NCBI GenBank assembly: GCA_009746045.1 | Contig: RPFO01000041.1 | Location: forward strand, 1,612,783 to 1,655,626 | Direction of reading: 5' to 3' | From: Mesostigma viride | Lineage: Eukaryota > Streptophyta > Mesostigmatophyceae > Mesostigmatales > Mesostigmataceae | Length of the DNA stretch: 42,844 bases | Shown here: positions 10,501 to 21,867 of the stretch, piece by piece | Position numbering within the stretch: position 1 is the stretch's first letter | How the letters are laid out: each line of letters starts with the position of its first letter | The notes under the pieces: generated by a model | Told to the model about the DNA's origin: nothing | What the model saw: only the letters and a program-made list of their open reading frames with translations | Databases searched by the model: none | Program-made: the position numbers and the translations under genes

Positions 10501-13500
10501 GTGTTTAAAGAGGGTCGCTGGGGTGTTTTAAGAGGGTCGCTGGGGTGTTTAAAGAGGGTGCTGGGGTGTTTAAAGAGTGTGCTGGGGCGTTTTAAGAGGG
10601 TGCTGGGGCGTTTTAAGAGGGTGCTGGGGCGTTTTAAGAGGGTGCTGGGGCGTTTAAAGAGGGTGCTGGGGCGTTTAAAGAGGGTGCTGGGGCGTCTAAA
10701 GAGGGTGCTGGGGTGTTTAAAAAGGGTGCTAGGGCGTTTAAAGAGGGTGCTGGGGCGTTTTAAGAGGGTGCTGGGGCGTTTTAAGAGGGTGCTGGGGCGT
10801 TTAAAGAGGGTGCTGGGGCGTTTAAAGAGGGTGCTGGGGTGTTTAAAGAGGGTGCTGGGGTGTTTAAAGAGTGTGCTGGGGTGCTTAAAGAGTGTGCTGG
10901 GGTGCTTAAAGAGGGTTGCTGGGGTGTTTAAAAAGGGTGCTGGGGCGTTTAAAGAGGGTGCTGGGGTGTTTAAAGAGGGTGCTGGGGTGTTTAAAGAGGG
11001 TGCCGGGGTGTTTAAAGAGGGTGCCGGGGTGTTTAAAGAGGGTGCATGCATGCGCGCGCTGGTTGGGTGAGTTCTGGCTGGCTGGTTGCGTCATGGCCTT
11101 GTGCTGGTTGGGGCTGCTCGAGGTTTAAAGAGGGTGCTGGGGCGTTTAAAGAGGGTGCTGGGGCGTTTAAAGAGGGTGCTGGGGCGTCTAAAGAGGGTGC
11201 TGGGGTGTTTAAAAAGGGTGCTAGGGCGTTTAAAGAGGGTGCTGGGGCGTTTTAAGAGGGTGCTGGGGCGTTTAAAGAGGGTGCTGGGGCGTTTAAAGAG
11301 GGTGCTGGGGCGTTTAAAGAGGGTGCTGGGGTGTTTAAAGAGGGTGCTGGGGTGTTTAAAGAGTGTGCTGGGGTGCTTAAAGAGTGTGCTGGGGTGCTTA
11401 AAGAGGGTTGCTGGGGTGTTTAAAAAGGGTGCTGGGGCGTTTAAAGAGGGTGCTGGGGTGTTTAAAGAGGGTGCTGGGGTGTTTAAAGAGGGTGCCGGGG
11501 TGTTTAAAGAGGGTGCCGGGGTGTTTAAAGAGGGTGCATGCATGCGCGCGCTGGTTGGGTGAGTTCTGGCTGGCTGGTTGCGTCATGGCCTTGTGCTGGT
11601 TGGGGCTGCTCGAGGGAGTGCGCGTAGTGGGCAGGCAGCACTACGACCGTAGTATAGCCTGGGAAGCCGTGTGCTTCGTTCATCTGCTTGTGCTGCATGG
11701 GGTCGGGTAATGTTGCGCGGCAGCACCCATCGGTTCCTGCCCGGCCACAGCTGTGGTGAACCCCTTCTCGATTGCGCTGGGCCAGTGCCATTCCCTTGGG
11801 GCATGATGCGGCGTCTTTCATTGCTTGTATTTTCCGATGGCTTGGCTTCGATGCGATTGCATGGTGCTGACCTCCCTTCTTCTTGGCCCCGTTTCCACCT
11901 TGTTGTCCTCCTGTCCCCCCCTGCAGGCGCCTGGCGGGCGAGGATGCCGGCACGGTGTTTGCGACAGACAGCATCCTGGCCACGCTCATGTGCGCGCCCC
12001 GCTCGGTCTACTCGTGGGACATCGTGGTTCAGCGCGTGGGCGACAAGCTGTTCCTGGACAAGCGAGACAACAGCTTCGACCTGCTCACGGTGAGGGGGCG
12101 CGCCCACACGCGCTGAGATGGGAACGCGTACCAGCATCGTCATGCCGTACAAGCCTAGTCACTCCATGGCCAACATGTGAGAGGCTGGTTGACTTTGCGG
12201 TCGCCAGCACCCAGCTGATGCGCTAGCAGCGCGCAATTAAGCAGTGCCATCGATGGATGCCGTACTGCCGTACTTGGCCTTGGCTGCTGGCAGTGGGCGT
12301 GGCGGCGAAGGGTTGGTATCTGTTCGTGTCTGCAGTCGTGCCTGTCGGCTCTATCACACACACAGCCCTTCTGGCCCCTTTTTTCTCACGCTTGCCTTTG
12401 CCCATCATTGCCTCACTCGTCCCCCTTAGGTGTCCCCCTGACTTGTCCCTTCTAAATTCCCCCCTTCAACTTGCTTCCCTCCCCCCCCCCTGCCCTATCC
12501 TGCGCCAGGTGAGCGAGACGTCGCAGGAGCCCATCCCTGATGACAAGGAGAGCATCAACGGGGTGGCCTACCTCTCCAAGGAGGCGACCGTCATCAACCA
12601 GAACTTCTCGCAGCAAGTGCTCTCGCGGGTGAGCGGGGGGGGGGGGGGGGGGGGGGGGGAGAGCTTGGGGTAGATGGCAGGATGAAGGGGATGAGCACGG
12701 GGTCAAGTACAGACACACGCAACGGGGTGAACACGTTGGGTTCCGTGCGTTGTGGCATTATGAGGCCGTGTTGTCTGCTGTACACGGACACGATGTGTGG
12801 ATTCCGCACCGCAGGTGTGGGCCATGGCCAGCTGTCACGCCTTCTGAATTTCGCCGCAGCAGATTGGTGTAGCCCGCCCCCCCCCCCCCCCCCATGTTTA
12901 TGGATGGTGATTGGTCTCGGCGTGCTCACTCGCCCATGAAGGCATGTGTCTGACTATTGGCCCCCACGTGCCCTTATGCTCCCGACGCCACCACACAATC
13001 ATGCTGCCCACACCATGACACACTCTTGCTGCCCACAACACACACTCTTGCTGCCCACTCCACCACATGCCCTTACGCTCCCCACACCACACCACTCGTA
13101 TGCTATCCACGTCACCAGGACGGCGGCGTGCTGCGCATGGAGGAGGCCAACCCGTTCGCCTCGCCCGGCGACGGCGAGGTGGCATCGGTGGCCTACCTGT
13201 ACCGCCGGTGGAACCTGTCGGACGACCTGCGGCTGGTGGCGCGCTGCGAGGTGGACAGCGTGGTGCAGAACAAGGGGCAGGACATGCTGCTCTCCATCAA
13301 GGCACTGAACGAGTTTGACAGCAAGGCGACCGGTGTCGACTGGCGGCAGAAACTGGAGACGCAGCGCGGCGCGGTGCTGGCGACAGAGCTGAAGAACAAC
13401 GCCAACAAGGTAAGCGCAGGGTGGGCAGGGGCATGATGGGCTACCTCAGCTGAGGTCCACCCTGTTGTTACGTCACCCGCTTTTGCTCTGGCCATGTGCT

Positions 13501-15920
13501 GCTCATTTTTGCGTTTCTCCTCTTCTATGTTTTTCCATGGCTCCTCTGCATGCTCATGCTTGCCCCTGTTGCCCTCTGCCTTGTGTATTACTCACCCTGT
13601 TCCCCACCACCACCACTGCCTTTTTGCATGATGCTCCCCCGACCTCCCCCCCCCCTCTGCGCCACCAGTTGGCCAAGTGGACGGTGCAGGCGCTGCTGGC
13701 GGGTGTGGACCAGCTCAAGCTGGGCTACGTCTCGCGTGTGCACGCCAAGGACAACCAGCACCACATGGTGCTGGGCACGCAGGCGTACAAGCCCCGCGAG
13801 TTCGCCACGCAGATCAACCTCAACGTGCACAACATGTGGGGTATCCTCAAGGTAGGTTTGGAACACCATCCACGCGGGCGCCTCATGGGGGGTGGCATAT
13901 GCTAGGTACCGCCGCGCTCATGCGGGGGCGGCGCGCCGTGCGTGCATGCATGTGCGCATGTGCAGGGAGCAGGGAATCCACGCGGTGTGCGGTGGCCGGC
14001 AGTGGCTACGCGTGGGGTCTCTTCTAGGCCTCTGCTTGGTGCACACCTCTTGGCTGTCTGATGAGCATGGCGCTTGAGACAAGGCTTGCCAGGTGGGCTA
14101 TTATTATTGTACATGTTTGCATACGTGCGCGTGGAGGCGTGCGCTCAAGGGCATGATCGTGCCGTCTGACAGGGTCCGCGTCGGAGGGCCGTTGGATGTT
14201 GGGGTAACAGCGGGGGGAGGCGCCTTGAGACTTGGCAAGGCATGAAGGAGTGATGTCCTCTTGTGCCTCCTTCCCTTTCCAGAACACTCGTTGCTGACCC
14301 CCATACCGGTTGCCCGCCGCATCTGTCGCGCGGCCGCGTGTCCCCTATCCATGCGCCCACATACCCGCCCACCCACGCCACCCCGCCAGCACATTGTGGA
14401 GATGTGCATGAAGCTGGACGAGGGGCGCTACCTGCTGGTGAAGGACCCGAACAAGCCTCTCATCAGGTGAGGGCGTGCGCATGCGTGCCGTGTGCCAGGG
14501 GATGGCCCGCGGGGGATGGGAGCCAATCTGGGCCAGGGATTAGCCTGGCAACATGCTTTGTTGCCTACAGCCCGCCTGGAACCCCTTGAACGTTCTTCAA
14601 GTGGATTCCTGGTGCGTCCCTTTCTCTCTCTGTGGGCATGCTGTGCTGGCGTCGCTTGCTGAGGGGCACATGCCAGCGGAACCATGGCCTGTGGGTGGGC
14701 GCTGCCGCCTGTCATGCTTGCCACTCTTGTCCTCGTTTTCTGCGCACACATGTCTAACGGTGATCCTGGTAGCGCTGTCTTGCCCCTGGCCTGCCCCTTG
14801 CCACTGTGCGCTTGCATCTGTGTGTCCTTGTTTTCGCCGCCCTGCTGCTGGGCATTGCCGCGTGTCGCCACGTGTCACGCCGCAGGCTGTACGAGGTGCC
14901 CACGGATGCATTTGAGAACGACTACGTGGAGGAGCCGCTGCCCGAGGTGGGTGACAGCAGGGGTGGGGGTGGGTACTAAGTGACGGGGCCTCGGAACCTG
15001 GTAATTGGTGAACCGAGGCACGAACCAGCACAGACCATGCGATATTTACACCGCGAGTTTTAAGTGCTGTGGAGAGATAGCTCGTTTCCAGACTCATTCA
15101 CAGCAACCGCTTTTTTTTTACCATTTGTGGCAGCCATTTGAAGGCTTTCCAAAAACGGAAGGGTTTGTTGTGTTATTATTGTCACCCTTGTTACCATCCT
15201 TTCATCTATGTGACGCGTTGCGAGGGCTGGCATAGGGAGGATGCGAAACAGAGAGAGGGTCTTCCTCGTGCTGTACTTGGTGCTTTGCATGCGGCGGTCG
15301 GCAGCTGTGGTACTACCGTTTTGTTCATGTGATGCAGTAGTGGAGGTTGCAATTGGAAAGGCTTTCAAAGGGGGGGCGCTTGCCGCTTGGGGGGAGATGG
15401 GCAGTGCGCAATGGGAGACGCACCTCCAGAGGGTGTTCAAAGGATCTTCCAGCATGGTACTATGGCTGCAGAAAGCGTACTACCATGTGGCACGACACCT
15501 CTCCCTCAGCGGCAAGCGCCCTTCCTGCGAACGCATCTTAAGTCTGAGTCTGTCTTTGTGGTTGGCACACTGCATGGATGTGGTCTGACGCTCATTTTTT
15601 GGAAGGTTGGGTTTCTACCCTGTGAGTAACCCCCTGTGGAACTACCCTGGCCTTCATGAATTTCTTCCTGAGCATGAGTGTCTACTCTCTTAGCATAAGT
15701 GTCCACATCTACCAGGCAGGGTAGTTCCCAGAGTCATGCTCATGACCGAGCAGCTTTGATGGGGGCTTTCTGGTGCAGTGGCAACATGGTGTGACCGCCC
15801 CCTGCCTACTGTTTTCTGTACTGCACATTGGTATGGCAGGCGGTGGAGGAGGTGCTTGGGGAGGTGGTGGCCCCAGAGCCTGCCCCCAAGAAGAAGGACA
15901 ACGAGGAGGACGACGTGTAG
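1546..15920 (+). CDS. EIF3D: Eukaryotic translation initiation factor 3 subunit D (14 exons)
   Basis: Exons: 1546-1708, 2122-2189, 3460-3525, 4248-4421, 4715-4806, 5482-5539, 10078-10151, 11927-12089, 12509-12628, 13119-13409, 13669-13851, 14390-14466, 14886-14946, 15840-15920. All introns are GT-AG, and phases join to one 556-residue frame ending in TAG; human eIF3d has 548. eIF3d is a cytoplasmic subunit of the eIF3 complex that binds 40S ribosomes, and in animals it can bind the mRNA cap. Family blocks seen in order: GWGP and [14 protein letters not shown] (exon 1), FFHNEDE (exon 2), a basic RDRD..RRD region rich in R and Q (exon 4), [10 protein letters not shown] (exon 6), [10 protein letters not shown] (exon 7), [11 protein letters not shown] and [13 protein letters not shown] (exon 8), NFSQQ (exon 9), [14 protein letters not shown] (exon 10), LKLGYVSR (exon 11), KDPNKP (exon 12), and an acidic tail EEDDV (exon 14). 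ATG 1546 is preferred to in-frame ATG 1531 because it matches the family N-terminus length. Confidence 0.96.
2536..2551 (+). repeat. G16 homopolymer in eIF3d intron 2
   Basis: A run of 16 G lies in the 1270-bp intron 2 (2190-3459). The rest of this intron shows no coding sequence or repeat that I recognise. Confidence 0.8.
4197..4233 (+). repeat. (CCACCTG)n short tandem repeat at end of intron 3
   Basis: About five tandem copies of a 7-bp unit CCACCTG lie just upstream of the acceptor AG at 4246-4247. They form much of the pyrimidine-rich tract before exon 4. Confidence 0.8.
5544..9640 (+). repeat. 36/37-bp G-rich minisatellite filling eIF3d intron 6
   Basis: About 110 head-to-tail copies of a unit readable as GGCACCAGCATAGAGGCAG followed by a G run, CATGGG and GAGACAC or GGGACAC. 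Units are 37 bp, or 36 bp when one G is lost. Other variants are GCATA/GCGTA and GGGAGAC/GGGGGAC. The array starts about 4 bp after the donor GT of intron 6 (5540-5541) and takes up 4.1 of the 4.54 kb intron. It ends in degenerate units near 9600-9640. The plus (non-template) strand is G-rich. The variant GGCATGAAAGGCAC appears in the first unit and again near 6613-6626, suggesting internal rearrangement. The minus strand is open in all three frames for over 4 kb only because the unit lacks stops. Confidence 0.97.
10311..11044 (+). repeat. 21-bp minisatellite in eIF3d intron 7, first block
   Basis: About 35 tandem copies of a 21-bp unit GTTTAAAGAGGGTGCTGGGGY with variants (GTTTTAAG, GTCTAAAG, AGTGTGCTG, GTGCCGG). 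Like the intron 6 array, it is purine-rich on the transcribed sense strand. Both strands contain long open frames because the unit is a multiple of three and lacks stops. These are not treated as genes. Confidence 0.95.
11125..11537 (+). repeat. 21-bp minisatellite in intron 7, duplicated second block
   Basis: A second run of about 19 units of the same 21-bp repeat. It repeats the order of variants seen in the 3' part of the first block and is followed by the same 80-bp non-repetitive tail (11045-11124 and 11537-11616). The offset is 492 bp throughout, so 10633-11124 was duplicated in tandem as one block. Confidence 0.93.
12635..12893 (+). repeat. G25 run and C17 run flanking the 5' part of eIF3d intron 9
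   Basis: Intron 9 (12629-13118) begins GTGAGC and continues directly into 25 consecutive G (12635-12659). A run of 17 C follows at 12877-12893. The two could pair in the pre-mRNA and close a loop of about 217 nt next to the 5' splice site. Between and after them I see only degenerate CA-rich sequence. Confidence 0.85.
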
Positions 15921-16328
15921 GCAGCGAGACACGGCTTTGTCTGTTAGCACGCACCCTTGCAGAGTGTGTGGGGATGACAGAATGTCTCCGCACCGAAGGC
16001 CTTTGTGTGGCTGGTGGTCTCTTGCAATCGATCCGACATGAAGGGTCTTCTTGTCAAGGTGCTCCTCTGTTGGCTGCTTGACTTGGGAGGCTCTTGAGGC
16101 TATTTATAGTTGGATGGATAGGGCAAGCCTGCACAGAGGACATGCATGCTCTAAGTTAAGTGGCTGCTTGGCTGCTTCCTGGTTGCAGAATCTGTGCACA
16201 GTTTGGCAGAAAACAAGGTTGCTGCCTGCTGGGAACCTAATGCTGGTTGGGTACCTTTTGCCAGCCTGTAGCCTTTACTCATTCTTTGTGTGGTTGCTGC
16301 AACCAACCACAGAAGCCTCGGGCTCTAT
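15921..16328 (+). other. eIF3d 3' flank, probable 3'UTR and intergenic sequence
   Basis: After the TAG stop there is about 400 bp of mixed-composition sequence before the first mobile-element fragment. I see no second gene in it. I looked for TGTAA, the usual polyadenylation signal of chlorophycean algae, and did not find it here, so the transcript end cannot be placed. Confidence 0.5.
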
Positions 16329-16377
16329 CAAGGAGACAACCAGCGCAGGCCAGAAATCGGGAGAATCCAGACCATGG
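16329..16377 (-). repeat. Family U retroposon fragment, copy C
   Basis: The reverse complement carries GGTCTGGATTCTCC and CTGGCCTGCGCTGGTTGTCT ending at TTG, the family U 3' end. Short flanking repeats TCTAT (16324-16328 and 16378-16382) may be the TSD. The sequence from 16383 to about 16511 is AT-rich and I see nothing in it. Confidence 0.6.
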
Positions 16378-16764
16378 TCTATATTATTAATAAATCTAGG
16401 GATAGGGTCAGATTTTATTTTAGTGAATAACGGATAAATAAAGTCAGTCATCTCTCACCATTCGTGTTGATAGTTCATTAGTCAAGTAACTATTTATTTA
16501 ATTAATTAAACACATTCTCTCCGTGATTTGGAAGAAGATGATGGACAAGGCCAAGTGGGCCCAGGTCATAGAGGACAACGAGCCCCGCGTGTGCAAACCC
16601 GCGGGAGGCACGCCAGACAGCTCCCCTAGGGTAGCGTGATGCTGTTTAGATAGATGTTTGTAGTTAGTGATGCTGTTAGATAGATGTTGTAGGTAGCTGA
16701 TTAATAATCAACATCACTCCGTGGGGAGTAAATGTAGCACATATCCCTGAGAAGGGGCATATGG

Positions 16765-16793
16765 ATTTCTGGCCTGCGCTGGTTGTCTCTTTG
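16765..16793 (+). mobile_element. 29-bp micro-insert of the family U 3' end in R1, copy D
   Basis: R2 reads without interruption where R1 has 29 extra bases, ATTTCTGGCCTGCGCTGG onward to TTTG, flanked by ATATGG on both sides (16759-16764 and 16794-16799). The inserted sequence is exactly the 3' end of family U. It looks like an extreme 5' truncation during retroposition. Confidence 0.65.
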
Positions 16794-16930
16794 ATATGGC
16801 TTTTAATACATTCTAGGCTACTTCATGCAAGGGTGGGAATGTAAGCTACCCTTGCTCTAGGTGCACCAGGGCACCTGCACCCTCATGGTCTATCACGCTA
16901 TGCCCAGTTAAGGGGGAGCATGCCAGGTGG

Positions 16931-19900
16931 ATTGCTAGATGACGACCATAGCTACCGGGTAGAGGAGCTAGTCGCATTCTGCATTGAGCATCGTGTATCT
17001 ATATTGGGCGTCCAGGAACACCGCCGCACGGTGCCACTTGGCATGGTGAGCACTGCTCGCTTGGCGGGTGGCTGGCGGTTTTACTTCGCTGGCAGCGGTA
17101 CGTCTGGCCAAGGTGGTGTTGGTCTTTTGTGTTCGCCGCTAGCAGTTGCTAGCCTCAGCACGCTTAAGTTTCTAACCCCACGCCTTATGGTAGCACATTT
17201 CACCTCTGTCGAGGGGCGGTCTAAACACCACCTCACGGTGGGGGTGGGCTATGCACCCCACAGTGGTCTACTTGATTCGGCCCGTGAGGAGTTCTTCGAA
17301 TCCTTGCATGACCTTGAGAGGGTCACCCCGGCCCGCCACTTTTTGGTTATGCTGCTCGACGCCAATGCCACGCTCCCCGTGGGCACTGCTGGCAGCCGCT
17401 TTGCGCCTGCTGACACTACTGCTAACGACAACACTCCCCTGTTTTCTGCCTTTTTGCGGGATAGCGGGATGGTTGCTGTCAACTGCCACTTCCAACGTCC
17501 CTCACAGGACTTGGTCACTTTTCGTGGCCCTAACGGCCGTCAGGCCTGTTTGGACTACGTGGTGGTACGGCAGTCCAGGTGCACCTCGGTCCTGGACACC
17601 CGAGTGTTTGACACGCCGACGGTGTGCTCTGACCACCGGTTGGTGCGCGCGACCCTTCGGCTCCGGTTCCACGTCCCCGCGCGCCGCGCCCCAGTGGTCC
17701 GCCCTGACTGGTCTGCTCTACGTCCGGTCAAGGGAGATCCTGAGGACTGGACGGACGCCGAGCACGAGCGGAACCGGTGCCGACGGAGTACCTGTCGGCC
17801 CTGGACGCCCGGGCGGACGTCGACGAGCTGGACAAGGGTGCCCCCAACGCAGCCATTTTTGCGGGCTTTGCGGCCCGTGCCCCGTTGCTGGCGGCCCGGC
17901 ACCTGCCGGTCATGCCCCGCCGCCGCCCCGGCCCGCTCTACCGCCAGGACCCCAAGGTCTTGGCCGCCCGGCACCGCCTCAAGCGTAACCGGGACCCGCT
18001 GCAGAAACCATTGCTCAAGGCCGCCCTTGTGGAGGCCTACGAGCACGCTCAGGACGCGGAGGCGGCCCAGTGCATCGCGGATGCCAAGGCCTGCCAGGCT
18101 CGCAACCAGGGCAAGGACATGTGGTACCACCTCGACCGGCTCGGCGGCCGGCGGCAGCGCACCCCGGTGGAGCACACGGGGGACGGCACGGCGCCGGTCA
18201 GCCTTGACCGCTGGTTGGCCCACAATGTTTCCTTGACCGGTGGGGCTCGCGCCCCCCCCCGCCGCTTCACCCCGAGACGGCCGCCCGCCTCGGGGTCGCC
18301 GGACCCCCGCCGCCGCCAGCGCCCCCTCCTCGGCCGCGGACTACCAAGTCCCCGCCTTGCAGGAGGGCTGCCTTGCCACTGACGACGTCGTCCACCCCTT
18401 CACTTTGAAGGAATTGGACGGCGCCCTTGCTCGCCTGCGGTACGATGCGGCGGTCGGTGCCGACCACCTTTCTGCTGAGCTGCTGAAGACCCCTGATCTG
18501 GCGGTTAGGGATCTTCTGCTGGCGTTCTGCAACCGTGTCCTGCTCTCTGACGAGCCTCCGCCTGCTGAGTGGCAGACGGCCATCCGCGTCATGCTGTACA
18601 AGAAGGGCTCTGCTGCTGACCCCGGTAACTACCGGGGTGTCTGCCTCCAGAGCGCCGCGCTGAAGGTCTTCATGCGCATGATGCTGCACAGGCTCCGCGC
18701 CGCGCTGGACCCACACCTGGGTGAGTCTCAGATGGGTTTCCGTCGTGGTCGTAACACTGTCATGGCTGTGTTTGTCGCGCGCCGGTTGATGGAGGAGGTG
18801 CGTCGCCTTCCCCCTGACAGTTTGCCGCTGGTCTTCATTTTTGTTGACTATATCAAGGCCTTTGACACGGTTCTCTGGGAGGCTCTTTGGGCCATCCTAG
18901 CTCTGGATCGGGTGCCACCTGCGTTTATTGCTGCCATTCGCCGACTGTATGAGGGCTCACAGGCAGTAGTGCGGACTGCGGAAGGCACCACCCACCATTC
19001 CCCCTTCACCACGGGGTGTGGCAAGGTTGTGTCCTGTCCCCATACCTGTTCATTATTGTCGTGGATCACGTCATGCGCCGGGCACGTGCGCGCTTTACTG
19101 CTCTTAAGGGGTTCGAGCCAGGCTTGGACATCCTTAACGTGAAAGAGCACGGCGGGGTTAGACCTGGTTACCGCCTTGCCGACCTGATTTATGCGGATGA
19201 TACCACCCTCATCGAGAGCCCCGAGCACATTCAGACCTGGCTGGACTGCCTGGGCCTGGAGGCGCGGGCGGTGGGGTTGGAGATTAGTGTCAAAACCGAG
19301 GCGATGGTGATTGGGGCCTCCAGTAAACCACCGCTGCCGCGCCTGCTCGACGGGACGGAGGTCCCGTTCCGCGACCGCTTCAAGCTGTTGGGGAGCTGGC
19401 TTCCTGACACCGCCGACGATGTGGACACCCGCATCGGCCTTGCCTGGGCCAAGCTCCGTTCGCTCACACCCTACTGGCGCTCGAAGGGCCTGGGCGGGCA
19501 CCGCAAGCGCATGCTCTTCAAGGTCCTCGTCCTCACGGTGCTCACGTATGGCGCCGAGGCGTGGACCCTCCCACCCAAGCTGGCAGCTCGGCTAGACGGC
19601 ACGGAACCTTTACAGGATGCTCCGACAGGTCCTTAACGTAGGTTTTTCCGAGCGTCCGTCATCAGAATCTTTGTATCATGGCATGCCTCGTGTTTCGGAC
19701 GAGATTAGGCAGCGTAGGATAGCATTTGTAGGACACCTTGCCCGCACCAGCCAGGTCGACACCACCCTCGGTCTGGCCGGCCCCCAGCGGCTTGGCCAGC
19801 CAGGGCGGCACATTCTGACCTGGCCTGGCCCAGAGGACATTCCCAAACGGGTAGGGAAACCTGTCACGAACTACGTTCAGATGTTGCTGGACGACCTAGT

Positions 19901-20195
19901 GGTCCCAGCCCAGTTTGAGCACCGCATCCACTCCTCTCTCTCCCGTCTTTGGACTGTCATGCAGGACAAGACGCGGTGGAAGAAGATTGTCAAGGCGCAC
20001 ACGCCCGACCCTGTGGGCAAGCCACCTCCCCCCAAGCGGAGGCGGCGTTTTGATGAGTAGTGTAGTTAGGTTTTTCTAGATAGCTTAGAGTTAGTATAGT
20101 TCGATCACGCGGCTTCCTCCACCCCATCCATCATGGAATATGTGCTACATGACCTCCCCACGGCGGCATGTTATAATTTAATTTAATTTTCAGTA
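16931..20195 (+). pseudogene. 5'-truncated LINE: AP-type endonuclease and reverse transcriptase, frameshifted
   Basis: An exact 11-bp TSD ATGCCAGGTGG (16920-16930, 20196-20206) flanks a non-LTR retrotransposon. It begins inside the N-terminus of an exonuclease-endonuclease-phosphatase domain (ILGVQEHRR; catalytic SDHRLV near 17620-17640). A linker and an RT domain follow, with FVDYIKAFDTV, QGCVLSPYLF and YADD (19190-19201). The C-terminal part has LRQVLNVGF and RQRRIAFVGHLAR and ends in RRRRFDE (stop 20058-20060). Frameshifts occur near 17775, in a C run near 18252-18260, near 19010 and near 19600. The apparent start ATG at 16920 belongs to the target site. The first endonuclease residues, any ORF1 and the 5'UTR are missing. 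The clade looks RTE- or CR1/Jockey-like; I cannot fix it. The 3' end has TATGTGCTACAT and an AATTTAATTT tail. Confidence 0.88.
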
Positions 20196-21867
20196 ATGCC
20201 AGGTGGGGGAAGATCATCATGGCTATACGAGAGCTAGGGCATGGCTTCTCAGCAGGGAGGGACTCCCTGCATGGGCACTGCATGATTAAATAAAGCTAGG
20301 CATCATCTCAGTGGAGGGTGGCTCATCATAGGCACACATGTACATGATTAGCCCGTGTTTTTTTACAACGCGATACATCGCGTTGTAGGGTTAGAGCGCG
20401 ATGTATCGCGTTGTAATCTGACACGTGGCAAACCTATTAAACATGCGATTTTTGGTCTGAAACTTTCAACATAGGTCAGAAACATCTCATAGAATTCAAG
20501 AAAAAATCCTGGTATTTTTGGTATTTTTTTTGTGACAGCTGCAAACAAATATGTACCACTGAAATCAGGCATTTTCGCGGGACGAAGGTGAAGACGACGG
20601 CGATGGCGGCAAGTAGATCTCGCCAGTTTTCGCGCGAATTTCAGTGCCTGTTGGGTAGCACGACCATGATGATGCGTTCAAAGGTTGATAGTTAGGTTTC
20701 TACGAGTTTGTTGAGGTACTGGGGCAAAGGAAACGTAGTTTTTTCCAGTTTCTCACCCAACTTTCATGCGGAAACCCTGGAAACCGGCATACCTATAATT
20801 ACAGCAAGACTCGGGTCTGCTGCGGCACCATGCTTGGTATTTCCATGGTGTTTCGACTTCTTAACACATGTTTATTCATTCCGAACGCCCGGACTCTCGG
20901 CTAAACCGAGATTTGTGCAGACTTTTATTGGGTAGCTCCGGGCATGATGGTGCCTGCAAATAGCGTAAGGCGTGACCGTGGCTATTGCTACGGTATGCTG
21001 TATTTTCCTGGAAATGGCCTCTGCCACCGGCTCAATAGTGCTTGCAGGCGTAAGTATATCGTGTTTCTACCTAGTTTCTGCCAGCTTTCCACTTATTTCT
21101 ACCGACCTCTGCCCAGCCTCTCTAAGACCGCCATCCTACTCGACGTTGCTTGCATGTCAGCCATAGCAGGTTGCAGTTGTGCAGTATTTAGGTGCTGTAT
21201 ACGTCGTCAAGCCGTGCATATATCGTGAGGATTGGATGTTGATGGTTTATACTGCCTTGATTGTGCAAGAAGATCAGCTAGGTGCCCATAATCATGGTGT
21301 ATAATCATGTGTTGTTAGCATCTTGCCACCATTTGCTAGCATGCATTCCAGCGTCATCTTTGCCTGCATGTAAGCTCATGGATCACTCAACCTATCCAAG
21401 CCTTGAATTACACGTGCCTCTTTCTTTCAGTATTGCACGCGTTATGGAATGCAAACCCAGCACCTCCGTTCCCACGAGGCATGTGCTCAACACGTTGTGA
21501 GAGTGCATGATGCTTTGGCTATGGCTGCCTGATTCAGTCATATTAGGTCATCCAGTCATGATGTTTGATGCATGTTTGATGCTGTATAACTTATACAACA
21601 CCTATTTTCAACGTTTTGACCCTCCAAGCTCACTATGGCCCCGTTTATGGGGCTCGTGTCGTTGCGTCATGTTGTGAAGGGCTTTCATGTTTCCCACTGC
21701 GTTGTACTTCGTTGTAATTGTGATGCTAATGAAAAATAGCTCCAGTGGCCCAATGGGCCTGAGTTTTGTTTCACAGAGCCTGCATATGTTGCCCATAGCT
21801 CGTGCAGGAAGCCAGATTTTTTTCATGAACCATTTGTGAATAAGCACATGACTTGTGACCAAGGTCA

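Noticed and set aside
10280-11562. Open frames with seven-residue repeats (KRVLGCL, FKEGAGV, NTPAPSL) on both strands
   Set aside because: They are translations of the 21-bp minisatellite in intron 7, a multiple of three without stops, located inside a confirmed intron.
15639-15730. Inverted repeat (GGAACTACCCTGG / CAGGGTAGTTCC) in intron 13 as a transposon
   Set aside because: The arms are short and the flanks do not show a target duplication; it is probably just a local hairpin.
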